IMG/VR virus record: IMGVR_UViG_3300047095_000666
Coordinates: 33,886-97,885 of that record
Source of the DNA: a virus
Length of the DNA: 64,000 nt
Reading direction: 5' to 3' (one strand)
Positions within the stretch are counted from its first letter, which is position 1. Each line of letters starts with the position of its first letter. The position numbers were made by a program, and so were the translations under genes. Below, one piece after another: positions 24,905 through 33,615 of the stretch. Under the pieces are notes generated by a model. The model ran no database searches. It saw nothing but the letters and a program-made list of their open reading frames with translations, and was not told the origin of the DNA.

Positions 24905-25639
24905 ATGGCAAAGAAAAGCAAAACCAAACCAGAGACGATCGACATGGAGACGAGCGAAGCCGCTCCTCCTTGGGAGGACGGTTCCGAACAACCTCCAAGC
25001 TCCGTCGAGCTCGAAGTAGAGAATATCGAAGCGCCCGATGACAATCTAGAGATCATCGGCAAGAACCAAGAGTACTCTCTCACGATGTACCTGGACCCGA
25101 ACACGGATCCCAAGGTATTCATCCGATTCATCAAGAAAGTAGAGCGACTGGTCAGGGGAAATCCGGACTACAAAGACTACATCGAGAATCTGAGAGACGA
25201 GGAAGGGCTAGACACATGTGCGTACTTTGGGAAGGTGGACGTCAACAAGGCTGAGATTCACCTGCACCATTGCATCAGCAACCTCTACACGATCTGCATC
25301 ACCGTGTGCAGCCGCCTGATGGCGGAGGGGAAGCGGGTGTCGTCCTTCATTCTGGCCGACGAGGTCGTCAAGCTCCATCTGAGCAACAAAATCGGTCTGG
25401 TGCCGCTCACGGCTACCATGCACGAGCTTGCTCACGCCGGAAAGATCAAGATCCCGAGATCCGTCGTCTTCGGAGACTACGAGGCTTACTACGAGCAGCA
25501 CAAGGAGTACATGGACGAGTACGAGCTAAAGCTCTACGAGGATCTGAAGACCTTCGAGCACATCCAGCGCAACGACTTACCGCTACTCACCAACCAGACT
25601 GCGACTCCCAAGAAGGAGATCGAGGAGGAAGAGGAATGA
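24905..25639 (+). CDS. Duplicated family protein with HNH-like histidines, copy 1
   Basis: 244 residues, with an acidic disordered N-terminus (1-50) and an acidic Glu-rich tail. The core aligns with the product of 25929-26624: EIHLHHCISNLY near residue 118 and GLVPLTATMHELAHAG near 168-183. The H-H pair followed by a PLTxTxHxxxH segment recalls the spacing of His-Me finger (HNH) folds. HELAH also reads as HExxH, but the glutamate is not conserved in the paralog. Function is unknown; a nuclease-derived fold is an inference. Confidence 0.68.
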   Translation: MAKKSKTKPETIDMETSEAAPPWEDGSEQPPSSVELEVENIEAPDDNLEIIGKNQEYSLTMYLDPNTDPKVFIRFIKKVERLVRGNPDYKDYIENLRDEEGLDTCAYFGKVDVNKAEIHLHHCISNLYTICITVCSRLMAEGKRVSSFILADEVVKLHLSNKIGLVPLTATMHELAHAGKIKIPRSVVFGDYEAYYEQHKEYMDEYELKLYEDLKTFEHIQRNDLPLLTNQTATPKKEIEEEEE

Positions 25640-25932
25640 AATCCGTACAAGATTACATGCTGCACTTTCTCGACGAGAAGGCATCCGAGTTCAAGACCCT
25701 CAAGAAGTACCAAAAGCCCCTCACCGACGAGGAGCACAAGAAGGTCATGGACGCCGAGGCCGTGTGGCACAATGGCATAGGCGGGAAGACCGTCCCTGCG
25801 GTGTGGAAGTCGGTTCACCCGGAATCCGGGAAGGCGACCTACGTCTGTAACACCCACCGTGCCTACAACACCGCTCCGACGGTCGAGGGTGCGATCGGTC
25901 GTTTCCACAAGTTCATCAAGGGGACGGCATGA
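25636..25932 (+). CDS. Hypothetical small protein between the duplicated genes
   Basis: 98 residues from the ATG at 25636, overlapping the previous stop by ATGA and the next start by ATGA. The C-terminal half (about 55-97) has the look of a small compact domain: KATYVCNTHRAYNTAPTVEG followed by a basic helix. Similar short proteins exist in many phages without assigned function. It is coupled translationally to both copies of the HNH-like family. Confidence 0.66.
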   Translation: MKSVQDYMLHFLDEKASEFKTLKKYQKPLTDEEHKKVMDAEAVWHNGIGGKTVPAVWKSVHPESGKATYVCNTHRAYNTAPTVEGAIGRFHKFIKGTA

Positions 25933-26624
25933 GATCGTTAGGAAGCAAGCAGAAAGAAGAGAAGCTGCCGAAGAGCAGAGAGACCAATGCGTACTCGCTC
26001 TACGGCAAACCGGCCTTCTACGCAATCTTCAACCTCGAAGAGAACGAGAAGAACAAGACGAAGTTCATCCAGACGGTCGAGGGGATGGTCAGGACGTCTC
26101 ACGAGTACAGGAACTTCCTCAACTACCTGAAGCAGGAGGCGCAGCTGACCTACTGTTCCATCCTGAACGGGCTGAAGGACGAGGATCTGAAGGACATCTC
26201 GCTGGAGATCCATCACTACCCGTACACTCTGTACGACATCACGGAAGCGGTCATCAACCGCCACCTGATGAACCAGTTAGACTTCACCCGGCTGAGCATC
26301 GCCAATGAGGTCATGAATCTTCACTACATGCTCCAAGTTGGACTCGTGCCGCTGACGCTGACGATGCACCAAATGGCCCACACCGGGAACATCCTCATCG
26401 ACATGGAGCACGTCTTCGGAGACTACAAGCAGTTCTCCAAGGACTACGATCTGTATCTGTCCGAGGACGCCAAAGGCCGGTACATGCACTACTTCACGAG
26501 GAACAAGAACAAGGAACTCATCAAACAATACAACATGGACAAGCTGACGATCAACCCGAAGCTGTTCCAGCTCGAAGACAGGACAGAAGAGGAGCCGAAC
26601 GATGAGCTTGAAGAAGATTTTTGA
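25929..26624 (+). CDS. Duplicated family protein with HNH-like histidines, copy 2
   Basis: 231 residues. Aligns with the 24905 product through FIQTVEGMVRTSHEYRNFL, EIHHYPYTLYDI, EVMNLHYMLQVGLVPLT, TMHQMAHTG and VFGDYKQF. The histidine pair EIHH and the TMHQMAH pair are the most conserved, consistent with a metal-binding HNH-like core; the HExxH glutamate of copy 1 is Gln here. Acidic C-terminal tail. Overlaps the following gene by 23 bases. Function unknown. Confidence 0.68.
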   Translation: MRSLGSKQKEEKLPKSRETNAYSLYGKPAFYAIFNLEENEKNKTKFIQTVEGMVRTSHEYRNFLNYLKQEAQLTYCSILNGLKDEDLKDISLEIHHYPYTLYDITEAVINRHLMNQLDFTRLSIANEVMNLHYMLQVGLVPLTLTMHQMAHTGNILIDMEHVFGDYKQFSKDYDLYLSEDAKGRYMHYFTRNKNKELIKQYNMDKLTINPKLFQLEDRTEEEPNDELEEDF

Positions 26625-26967
26625 CGCCATTTTCTCTGTGTTCCGGAGAAAGCCAGCACCCCCGCCGTCGCTGATTGCAGTGAACTTCGAAAAGGACATG
26701 GAATGTCTGTTTTCGATCATTTCCACCTACATCGAGAACGAGCGGTTTAAGATCACCATCTCGCAGAAAAAGGTGCTGTCCGACAGCGACCTTCTGGAGG
26801 TGTGCAACTCGGTGACTGCCAAGACCGTGACCGTGATCTCCGACGACTACAAGCGAGTCCTCGCCAAGTACTTCCGTGAGGAAGAAATGATCGAGTTCAT
26901 ATCGGAGATCGTTGTCCGCAACGTCGTCCAGCTCGGCCTTGAGATCAACAGGAAGACTCTTTCCTAA
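26602..26967 (+). CDS. Hypothetical small protein
   Basis: 121 residues with a hydrophobic-basic N-terminus (LKKIFDAIFSVFRRKPAPPP) that might bind membrane, then a soluble mixed domain. It overlaps the preceding gene by 23 bases and ends at a strong terminator. No family recognised. Confidence 0.62.
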   Translation: MSLKKIFDAIFSVFRRKPAPPPSLIAVNFEKDMECLFSIISTYIENERFKITISQKKVLSDSDLLEVCNSVTAKTVTVISDDYKRVLAKYFREEEMIEFISEIVVRNVVQLGLEINRKTLS

Positions 26968-27004
26968 AAAAAAGAACCCATACCCGCAAAGGTATGGGTT
27001 CTTT
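26968..27004. terminator. Bidirectional terminator
   Basis: 13-bp stem AAGAACCCATACC (26972-26984) with its complement (26991-27003); A run on the left and CTTTC on the right. It separates converging genes. Confidence 0.83.
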
Positions 27005-27008
27005 CATG

Positions 27009-27503
27009 TCACTTGATGAGCTCTATGCTAATCAGTTCTTCGGTGACAGGGTCAAAGGTGAATTTGACGTTCGGCTTACCGGCTCCCCCGAAATTGATGG
27101 AGTGACCGTTCTTGTAGTTGACCTCAGAAAGCTGAATGCATCTGTTCAACACAATGTCCGGTGTCTTCGGAGGTTTGAAGTAGTTAACCATCCGACCACC
27201 GGCAGTGTCGGTGAGCACCTTCAGGTCGCCACGCCAGAAACGCATGGACTTCTCTTTCTGGAGGAGTTCGTGGAGCTCGTTCGGGATCCGAACTCCGATC
27301 GGTTTGTCACGCAGAGGGCGACTGTACTCGTCCGGAACCTCGCCTTTCGGCTGACGATCCCAATACTCCTTGACATACTTCGTGCATTCCTCTTCAGAGA
27401 CGTGGATCGAGGTGCCGTCAGGTCGAGATCCCCAGCCTCTTTCCGACTCTTCCCAATCCAAGAGGTACGCGATGTGAACTTTGTCGTCAAAAGTGATGCT
27501 CAT
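27009..27503 (-). CDS. Hypothetical protein
   Basis: 164 residues, acidic, soluble, with aromatic residues in the N-terminal third. No known motif. Ribosome site AAAGGAGAAATC. It follows the 27517 gene by 13 bases, so the two share a transcript that ends at the bidirectional hairpin. Confidence 0.66.
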   Translation of the reverse strand: MSITFDDKVHIAYLLDWEESERGWGSRPDGTSIHVSEEECTKYVKEYWDRQPKGEVPDEYSRPLRDKPIGVRIPNELHELLQKEKSMRFWRGDLKVLTDTAGGRMVNYFKPPKTPDIVLNRCIQLSEVNYKNGHSINFGGAGKPNVKFTFDPVTEELISIELIK

Positions 27504-27516
27504 GATTTCTCCTTTA

Positions 27517-28287
27517 TCAAAGCATGATCTTCATCATCGGCATGATGATGTGTTGGTAGTTGCTCTCGATGTGCAGCTCGTCGATCATGTCGTCGTTTAC
27601 CACATCGAGATAAACATGGTGGCCCATCATTTCCTTCTGAAGCTTATAGGAATTGACAGCGTTGAGCTCTCGGTAGTACGTGTGAGACAGCTCCCTAGTC
27701 ACGTACGCTTGTCTCAGATCCCGGAGGTACTCGAAGATGAAGCGTTTCGGCTTGTACTCGCCGAACTCCATCAACTTTCTTATCTCCTCGATCAGGGTGT
27801 CCCGAATGTCGATCTCCGAGTCGAGACCCTTGAACCAGAATCTTCCGGTCTTCGAGTTCAGGAAGAATTCCTTCTTCTCAAGGAGCATGTACGACGTGGC
27901 CTCTTCTCGCAGAGTGAACTCGACGTGTTCGCCGAACCTCGTCTGCTCGATCGGGCTGTTGTAGAGGGTGATCGAGTCCTTCTTCACGCTCAGAACCTTG
28001 TCGTCCTCGACTAGATTCTCTTCCCGGAACATCGTCACGTACTTCCGGAAACCCTCGAAGAGCTCCTTGGTGAACTCTTTGTGCTCTCCTGCGTACTTGC
28101 CGATCTCGATGTGTCGGCGCTTCTTGTCCAGGGTCTTTAGATATCTTAAGAATTTCGTCGGCAGCAGGCCCTCGTTACGAGAGATCGAGTACCCGCCTTC
28201 AACGATATCGTACTCGCAGATCCTTTTGTTCCGCAGGTACAAAACGTCCTCGTTGAGGTACGTCAGATCGCCTAGTTTCTTTGCCAT
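27517..28287 (-). CDS. Hypothetical protein
   Basis: 256 residues, charged and probably helical. There is no signal peptide, membrane segment or catalytic pattern that I recognise. It is divergent from the RNA polymerase beta-prime gene across a 163-bp promoter region and heads a two-gene unit. Start MAKKLGDL; upstream sequence CGAAAGCGACG is a weak ribosome site. Confidence 0.65.
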   Translation of the reverse strand: MAKKLGDLTYLNEDVLYLRNKRICEYDIVEGGYSISRNEGLLPTKFLRYLKTLDKKRRHIEIGKYAGEHKEFTKELFEGFRKYVTMFREENLVEDDKVLSVKKDSITLYNSPIEQTRFGEHVEFTLREEATSYMLLEKKEFFLNSKTGRFWFKGLDSEIDIRDTLIEEIRKLMEFGEYKPKRFIFEYLRDLRQAYVTRELSHTYYRELNAVNSYKLQKEMMGHHVYLDVVNDDMIDELHIESNYQHIIMPMMKIML

Positions 28288-28450
28288 CGTCGCTTTCGCC
28301 GATATATGATTTTCGTGTTATAATACGCTGTATCGCGTACTATCATCAGGTTCATGATATATGCTTCATCGAACCGTCGAAACGCCGATACAGAGAATGG
28401 GGTAACAGCATGTTATACGCGGCTCTTTTGAACGACAAGAAAGGAAAGAA
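28288..28450. promoter_or_regulatory. Promoter region of the beta-prime N gene and the divergent 27517 gene
   Basis: On the plus strand GATATATGAT (28301-28310) is followed by GTTATAATACG, a good TATAAT hexamer (28319-28324). A second GATATATG copy lies at 28356-28363. AAAGGAAAG precedes the ATG at 28451. The paired GATATATG sequences match elements in several other intergenic regions. Confidence 0.5.
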
Positions 28451-29809
28451 ATGCTGAAAGTCAGACCACGCGACATCCAGAGTGACTTCAACGAGAAGGC
28501 GCTCGTGACCAGTCACGAAGCCATCGACAACGACTCTCGCTTCACGCAGAACGGCGTGTTCTCCGAGAAGATCTTCGGTTCCCTCTCCAACGGGATCGAC
28601 TACGCCTGCGACTGCGGGAAGTACCAAGGCGCGTTCAACCTCGGCTACAAGTGCGAGTGCTGCGGCTCGAAGGTGGTGTTCAAGGGTCTGCAGCTGGCCA
28701 AGGAGGGCTGGATCGACCTCCGCCACACCATCATCCATCCTGTGTTTTACCGCTATCTGAAGAAGATCATCGGCGGCACGACGCTTCAGGAGATCCTCAA
28801 CTACCGGGTCAAGATCCACGTCAACGGCACCCCGATCGAGCCTCCGATGGAAGCTCCGTTCAAGGGAATCGGCATGGTCCGGTTCATCGAGAACATGGAC
28901 GACGTCGTGGACTTCTTCATCAATCGCAAGAAGGACACGGCAAAGTCGAAGAAGAAGGACTGGCAGTTCTTCCTCGCCAACGCCGACATTGCTTTCATCG
29001 ACAAGTTCCCGATCATCAACAGCCGTCTGCGCCCCGGCAGCGTGATCAACGGCGAGTTCCAGTTCGACGAGATCAACAACCTGTACAACGCGCTGATCCG
29101 CAACTCGAACACTCTGGAGAGCATGACGGAGATCGAGGCCACGGACGCCAACAACCTGCCTCTGATCTACAAGAACCAGATGCTGGCAAACGAGGTCTTC
29201 GACACCATCCTCGAAACACTATCCAACAAGGAAGGCTTCATCCGGAACAGCCTGATCGGCTCCCGCCTGAACCTCTCTGCGCGGAACGTGATCACGCCGC
29301 TCTCCGGCAAGTACAGCATGGACGACTGCGTCATGCCCTACAAGACGGCGATCGAGCTGATGAAACCGCTGATCATCCGCAAGCTCTGCAAGATCAAGCG
29401 GATCACGGTCCATCAGGCGCTCAAGGTCTGGTTCGACGCCACGCTGAAGTACAACAAGCTCGTCCACACGATCATGCGGGACATCGCCAAGAACGAGAAC
29501 GTCAAGGTGCTCCTGAACCGCAACCCGACGATCAACGTCGGATCGATCCTCCTCCTGAACATCGCCGATGTGAAGGAAGACGTCACGGACGTAACGTTCT
29601 CCATCTCCAACTTGGTGCTGCCTTGCCTCGCAGCTGACTACGACGGCGACGTTCTCAACATCGTCCTTATCGTCTCGAAGCGGTTCGTGGACATGTTCGA
29701 GCCCTTCCAGCCCAGCAATCTCGTCATCGATTGCGACAGCGGGGAGTTCAACTCTTCCTTCACGCCGTTCAAGGACATCCAAGTCGGCATTCAGTCTCTG
29801 CTGAACTGA
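28451..29809 (+). CDS. RNA polymerase beta-prime subunit, N-terminal part
   Basis: 452 residues matching the N-terminal half of bacterial beta-prime. The opening contains NGVFSEKIFG followed by zinc-ribbon cysteines CDC (53, 55) and CECC (68-71), then GWIDLRHTIIHPVF, matching the zinc-binding and clamp region. Near 394-400 it has AADYDGD, the catalytic DxDGD loop that holds the active-site magnesium; the usual NADFDGD asparagine is Ala. The gene stops soon after, and the C-terminal part is encoded separately at 57128-58462. Splitting of beta-prime is known in phiKZ-related phages. A terminator follows. Confidence 0.93.
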   Translation: MLKVRPRDIQSDFNEKALVTSHEAIDNDSRFTQNGVFSEKIFGSLSNGIDYACDCGKYQGAFNLGYKCECCGSKVVFKGLQLAKEGWIDLRHTIIHPVFYRYLKKIIGGTTLQEILNYRVKIHVNGTPIEPPMEAPFKGIGMVRFIENMDDVVDFFINRKKDTAKSKKKDWQFFLANADIAFIDKFPIINSRLRPGSVINGEFQFDEINNLYNALIRNSNTLESMTEIEATDANNLPLIYKNQMLANEVFDTILETLSNKEGFIRNSLIGSRLNLSARNVITPLSGKYSMDDCVMPYKTAIELMKPLIIRKLCKIKRITVHQALKVWFDATLKYNKLVHTIMRDIAKNENVKVLLNRNPTINVGSILLLNIADVKEDVTDVTFSISNLVLPCLAADYDGDVLNIVLIVSKRFVDMFEPFQPSNLVIDCDSGEFNSSFTPFKDIQVGIQSLLN

Positions 29810-29819
29810 GACGCAAAGA

Positions 29820-29857
29820 CCGCTATGGGAATTGATCCCATAGCGGCTTTTTTTTTC
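29820..29857 (+). terminator. Rho-independent terminator
   Basis: Perfect 11-bp stem CCGCTATGGGA (29820-29830) with 29836-29846 and a long U tract. It ends the beta-prime N transcript and abuts the converging 29856 gene. Confidence 0.9.
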
Positions 29858-30464
29858 ACTTCCCGATGAAGTTTCTGAGCGATCCACGGAACTCGTACTT
29901 CAAGAATCGGTTGCGCTTGTAGTCGTCGGGAGAGGGGATGAACCCTCTCTTGAAGAGATTTACGTTTGCGAAACTGAAGATCTCGGAGACGAACGTACTG
30001 CAGATGTACTCTTTTTCAGAGTCCTCGTCGTTCGAGAAGACTTTCGTGTTGAAGAGACGGTTCATCGTCACTCGCAAGAGCGTGAGCTTCGAGTAAACGA
30101 AAGAGCTCTTGTGCTCGAAGATGTACCTGATCCGAGCAAGGATACGGTCCTTGGCCTCTTTGGTTACTGCGATCGAGTACATGATGAACTTCGCCGCCTT
30201 GTCGAAAAGCTCCGGGGTCTCCTTGACGATCGTGTTGCTCTTCATGTCGAAGGAGAACATCTCCTTCAGGTCCCGGTCGAATCCGATCGAGACGTGGTTG
30301 TAGTTCTGTCCTGTGATCACCGACGCCACGCTGGAAAACGCCGTCTTAGTGTCCGTGATGATGACGTAGATCTTCTCGGTGGCCTCGGCGACGAGAGCCT
30401 CCTCCAGATAGATCGCTTCTTCCGTCAAGTACGTCAACAGCTCGTTTGTTGCTGTAACTGGCAT
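29856..30464 (-). CDS. Permuted papain-fold (NlpC/P60-like) hydrolase
   Basis: 202 residues. The pattern KIYVIITDTKTAFSSVAS, then NYNHVSIGFD (His57), then a far-downstream YICSTFVSE (Cys155) and a final P-DDY segment matches circularly permuted NlpC/P60-type proteins, in which His precedes Cys. Such proteins act as amidases, peptidases or acyltransferases. The substrate here could be peptidoglycan, but there is no signal peptide. It is a single-gene unit converging on the beta-prime gene. Family level is fairly clear; role is open. Confidence 0.66.
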   Translation of the reverse strand: MPVTATNELLTYLTEEAIYLEEALVAEATEKIYVIITDTKTAFSSVASVITGQNYNHVSIGFDRDLKEMFSFDMKSNTIVKETPELFDKAAKFIMYSIAVTKEAKDRILARIRYIFEHKSSFVYSKLTLLRVTMNRLFNTKVFSNDEDSEKEYICSTFVSEIFSFANVNLFKRGFIPSPDDYKRNRFLKYEFRGSLRNFIGK

Positions 30465-30541
30465 GATTACCTCTGATTCTTATCCTATTAAAAAGTTACC
30501 CGAACAACAACGAAATAACCATATCTCAAAGGGAAATTCCG

Positions 30542-31849
30542 ATGGCAAAGCTGAGAGCGACCGTGTACCCCACGGTCGGATCCGGGATACTCCTTGGCAG
30601 CATCACCGGCATCATGAAAAACCACATCCTTTCGAAGCTCCCGAAGGGATACATTAAGTACACGTACATCAAGAACTCCATCTCCTCCGTCACAGAGCAG
30701 GCGAACAACGAGGAAGACAATCTGGTGAAAGAGAAGCCCGCGCTGTCTCTCGGTCTCAACTACTCCTACAACGATGCAGTGTCCTACGGCGACACCTTCC
30801 GTTGGGGGATGAGCAAGATCCCGGTGAACGCATACCAGCACGACCGAATCTACACCAAGATCATGATGTGCGAGCAAGACAACATCTACCTGTCGACGAT
30901 CGACGAACGGGTCAAGCTGATCTACGACGTCGGGGTACGCCTCGACTCCGAAAGCCAAGCGTACAACCTGATGCAGTACATGAGAAGCTACATCGGCGTC
31001 GGACGCCCGTACTACGTGTCTGACGCAGACATCGAGGTTCCTCTCCCTTTCGAGTGTCTCGACCTCATCGCAGCCGCAAAGGGGTTCGACCGGAGCACGA
31101 AGCAGGGAATGCAGGAGTTCCATGCGTACTTGCACAAGTGGTCTGGAGGTAGGATCACCTACAAGCGAAACCTCTCCAGCGGAAACTTCAACTATTTCAT
31201 GAAGTACCGCTGTAACGTGATGTGCAAGATCCCTGATCCGCCTTCGATCGAGAAGACGACCGAAGGCAAGTCCGTCATCGACGCGATCGTCCGTTACACG
31301 GTCGAAGCGGAGTTCCCCACCTTCACCAACTTCATCACGGAGTACGAAGAATTGGACTTGACACTTCCTTCCGTGCCTCAAGGACTCCAGCCTGGAGACC
31401 GTGGAGACTCTGCAATCTACAACTTCACCTCGAAGATGTACTTCACCAGAATGAACGAGGATAAGACGCTAGCGGTGACCTTCGAGTTCATCAGCGACGT
31501 CAACACTCCTGTCGACGAGACTCCTTTCACGGACGCTCTATCCGATTCAATGTCGTTCTTCATCGAACACCAGAAGCAGTTCCTGAAAGATGACCCGGAA
31601 GCGGTTAGCAGGCATGTGAAGATCATCATCGCCAAGGACAACGACCTTCTCGCCGAGGGAACTGACTACGAAGTGGACTGGGAGACATACTGCGTGAAGC
31701 TGGAGCACCCTTGGTACAACTATACGTATAAGCTCGGCATCTACGTCGATCTCGTGAAGTACAACGAGGTCATAGAACTCCACAACTCTCTCACCTTGAA
31801 CCAGAATGCTGCGGTAAAACGCATTGCCGAGATCAAGGAAGACGTTTAA
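30542..31849 (+). CDS. Virion structural protein
   Basis: 435 residues, beta-rich, with no signal peptide or enzyme motif. Start after AAAGGGAAATTCCG. It is first in a run of large plus-strand genes that continues to the PAAR region, so it is probably a tail or baseplate component. Family not recognised. Confidence 0.6.
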   Translation: MAKLRATVYPTVGSGILLGSITGIMKNHILSKLPKGYIKYTYIKNSISSVTEQANNEEDNLVKEKPALSLGLNYSYNDAVSYGDTFRWGMSKIPVNAYQHDRIYTKIMMCEQDNIYLSTIDERVKLIYDVGVRLDSESQAYNLMQYMRSYIGVGRPYYVSDADIEVPLPFECLDLIAAAKGFDRSTKQGMQEFHAYLHKWSGGRITYKRNLSSGNFNYFMKYRCNVMCKIPDPPSIEKTTEGKSVIDAIVRYTVEAEFPTFTNFITEYEELDLTLPSVPQGLQPGDRGDSAIYNFTSKMYFTRMNEDKTLAVTFEFISDVNTPVDETPFTDALSDSMSFFIEHQKQFLKDDPEAVSRHVKIIIAKDNDLLAEGTDYEVDWETYCVKLEHPWYNYTYKLGIYVDLVKYNEVIELHNSLTLNQNAAVKRIAEIKEDV

Positions 31850-31858
31850 CAGCAAAGC

Positions 31859-31875
31859 TAACAATGTTTTAGTTA
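31859..31875 (+). promoter_or_regulatory. TAAC-N9-GTTA element (candidate phage promoter)
   Basis: TAACAATGTTTTAGTTA, 30 bases before the start codon of the next virion gene. It differs from the copy at 14709 by one base and shares the same spacing to the start as the copy at 55717. Confidence 0.55.
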
Positions 31876-31905
31876 GTTTTTCCTATCTTTCTCTAAGGAA
31901 ATGCC

Positions 31906-33603
31906 ATGCCTCTTGCAACCAATTTCCGCCGCGACTTGGCGGGCAAGGTCTACTCACTGAGCCAGTACGCTGCCCTTCAGCCCGTGGCCGACAAGAATTA
32001 CGATGTCGCAAAGATGAACGAACGGTTCATCAAGCTGAACAACGCCGTCCGTGTCTGCTTCGACGCGATCGCCGACATCGCATCTCGCGACAGCTCTTTC
32101 CTGCCGTCGTTCTTCCAAGGCTTCGTGAACCCGGTGTACGTCAAGTCCCAAGCGTACACCGACAAGTCCATGTACAAGCTGATCAACGGCTTCAACACGA
32201 ACGGCACTCCTGTCACATTCCCGGAAGAACGGATCGTCTACTCCTATCCGGACGTTGGCGATATCACCACCGAGGACTACGAGTATCTGCTGTTCAAGAA
32301 CGGCGAACTAATGGACTCTACCCTGTACGCTGTCGACAACAGCGCATTCGGTATGAAAGCCTACGTCAAGTCGTCTGCCGTGGCAAACAACGACGTTATT
32401 ACTCTGGCAGTTCATCGTGTCTTCAACCGAAGCTACCAGATGTGGAAGTACGTGTTCTCCGCTGCAGCAAACGGTCTGGACACGATCATCGACGTCAGCG
32501 CCAACTTCCCTAGCTTCTACGATGTTCGTTACCTGAAGCTGGCAGTTCGCAAGTCTACTGATGCAGATTACGATCTGATCGACCCGTCCAAGTACAGCAT
32601 CGTCTATGACTCCGCCAACCAAAAAGCAAGAGTCGTAGTGAACAGCGCCGTCGCCTTTGCCAAGTTCGACACGCTCATCATCTATGATTGTACTTCTTTC
32701 TGGAAGACAACGATCACCGGGACGAATTCTTCCGGCGGGGACGCCCCGATTCCGAAGGTTCCTCTCACTCAGACAATTGCCAGCACTGGCGAGAACGTTC
32801 CCGTCGGAGTGCTGCTTTACCGAGACCTCGATATCTGGCTCAACGGTCGTCATTTGATTCCCGGTAAGCATTTCGTGATCTCGCCGGGATACCAAGAGAA
32901 CAGTAACCGCTGGTCGATTGACTTCTTGATCTCGGTCCCGAATGGAACGACATACCGCCTCGACATCATCAAGAACGTACCTTTCTCTGACACCGAGACC
33001 GTCTACGTTGTGAAAGATGCTCTTGACTCTAAAGGTATTGAATACGTCTCGGACAGCAAGTATCCTGTCTTGCCCGGACTTGGCGAGATGTATATCAACG
33101 GTCGGTTCATCGACCCGATGAACATTACCGCCGCGCACAAGCAAGTTCTAGTCGTGAATAACGTCAAGGAGACGAAGGACTTCTTCTTCAAGATGTCTCC
33201 TCCTGTCACAGTAATCACCAGCGGGATGCTCTCTGAGCACATGAACCGTGTCACTGAATTCGACCAAACGGTCGAGGCTCTTGGTGGCGTGGGCGAACTC
33301 ATTGCCAGACTGAAGATCGGGCGCAGTGACCTCTCGGTTACTGACAAACCGAACGTCCTATCGACCGTTGGTGGTACTGCGATTGATCCGATGTCGGTAG
33401 CAGTTGAGGATGTTGTCAAGTACGTTCAGAAGGTGATCGCAGATGCGTTTACTGCAGGTACGGCGATCTATAATTTGGACGCCTACAATACTGCGATGAT
33501 CGACACGAATGCAATGTGGGATATCTCCATCCTGACCTCCGATCCGCTGCTTGATGCTAACGTCTACATCCCAAGCCAAGTTGTTCTTGACGCAAACACC
33601 TGA
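31906..33603 (+). CDS. Virion structural protein
   Basis: 565 residues. The N-terminal ~60 residues are helical; the rest is beta-rich, with repeats of a Y-S-Y-P-D-V-G type pattern. The last residues (SQVVLDANT) resemble the end of the fibre protein at 12934-14682 (VILDANATF), suggesting a shared terminal peptide. Start after CTAAGGAAATGCC. Probably a tail fibre or baseplate-attached protein. Confidence 0.62.
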   Translation: MPLATNFRRDLAGKVYSLSQYAALQPVADKNYDVAKMNERFIKLNNAVRVCFDAIADIASRDSSFLPSFFQGFVNPVYVKSQAYTDKSMYKLINGFNTNGTPVTFPEERIVYSYPDVGDITTEDYEYLLFKNGELMDSTLYAVDNSAFGMKAYVKSSAVANNDVITLAVHRVFNRSYQMWKYVFSAAANGLDTIIDVSANFPSFYDVRYLKLAVRKSTDADYDLIDPSKYSIVYDSANQKARVVVNSAVAFAKFDTLIIYDCTSFWKTTITGTNSSGGDAPIPKVPLTQTIASTGENVPVGVLLYRDLDIWLNGRHLIPGKHFVISPGYQENSNRWSIDFLISVPNGTTYRLDIIKNVPFSDTETVYVVKDALDSKGIEYVSDSKYPVLPGLGEMYINGRFIDPMNITAAHKQVLVVNNVKETKDFFFKMSPPVTVITSGMLSEHMNRVTEFDQTVEALGGVGELIARLKIGRSDLSVTDKPNVLSTVGGTAIDPMSVAVEDVVKYVQKVIADAFTAGTAIYNLDAYNTAMIDTNAMWDISILTSDPLLDANVYIPSQVVLDANT

Positions 33604-33615
33604 TAGGCGAGATCA

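Noticed and set aside
24905-25639. Zinc protease call from HELAH
   Set aside because: The paralog has HQMAH in the same place, so the glutamate is not conserved; the paired histidines fit an HNH-like core better.
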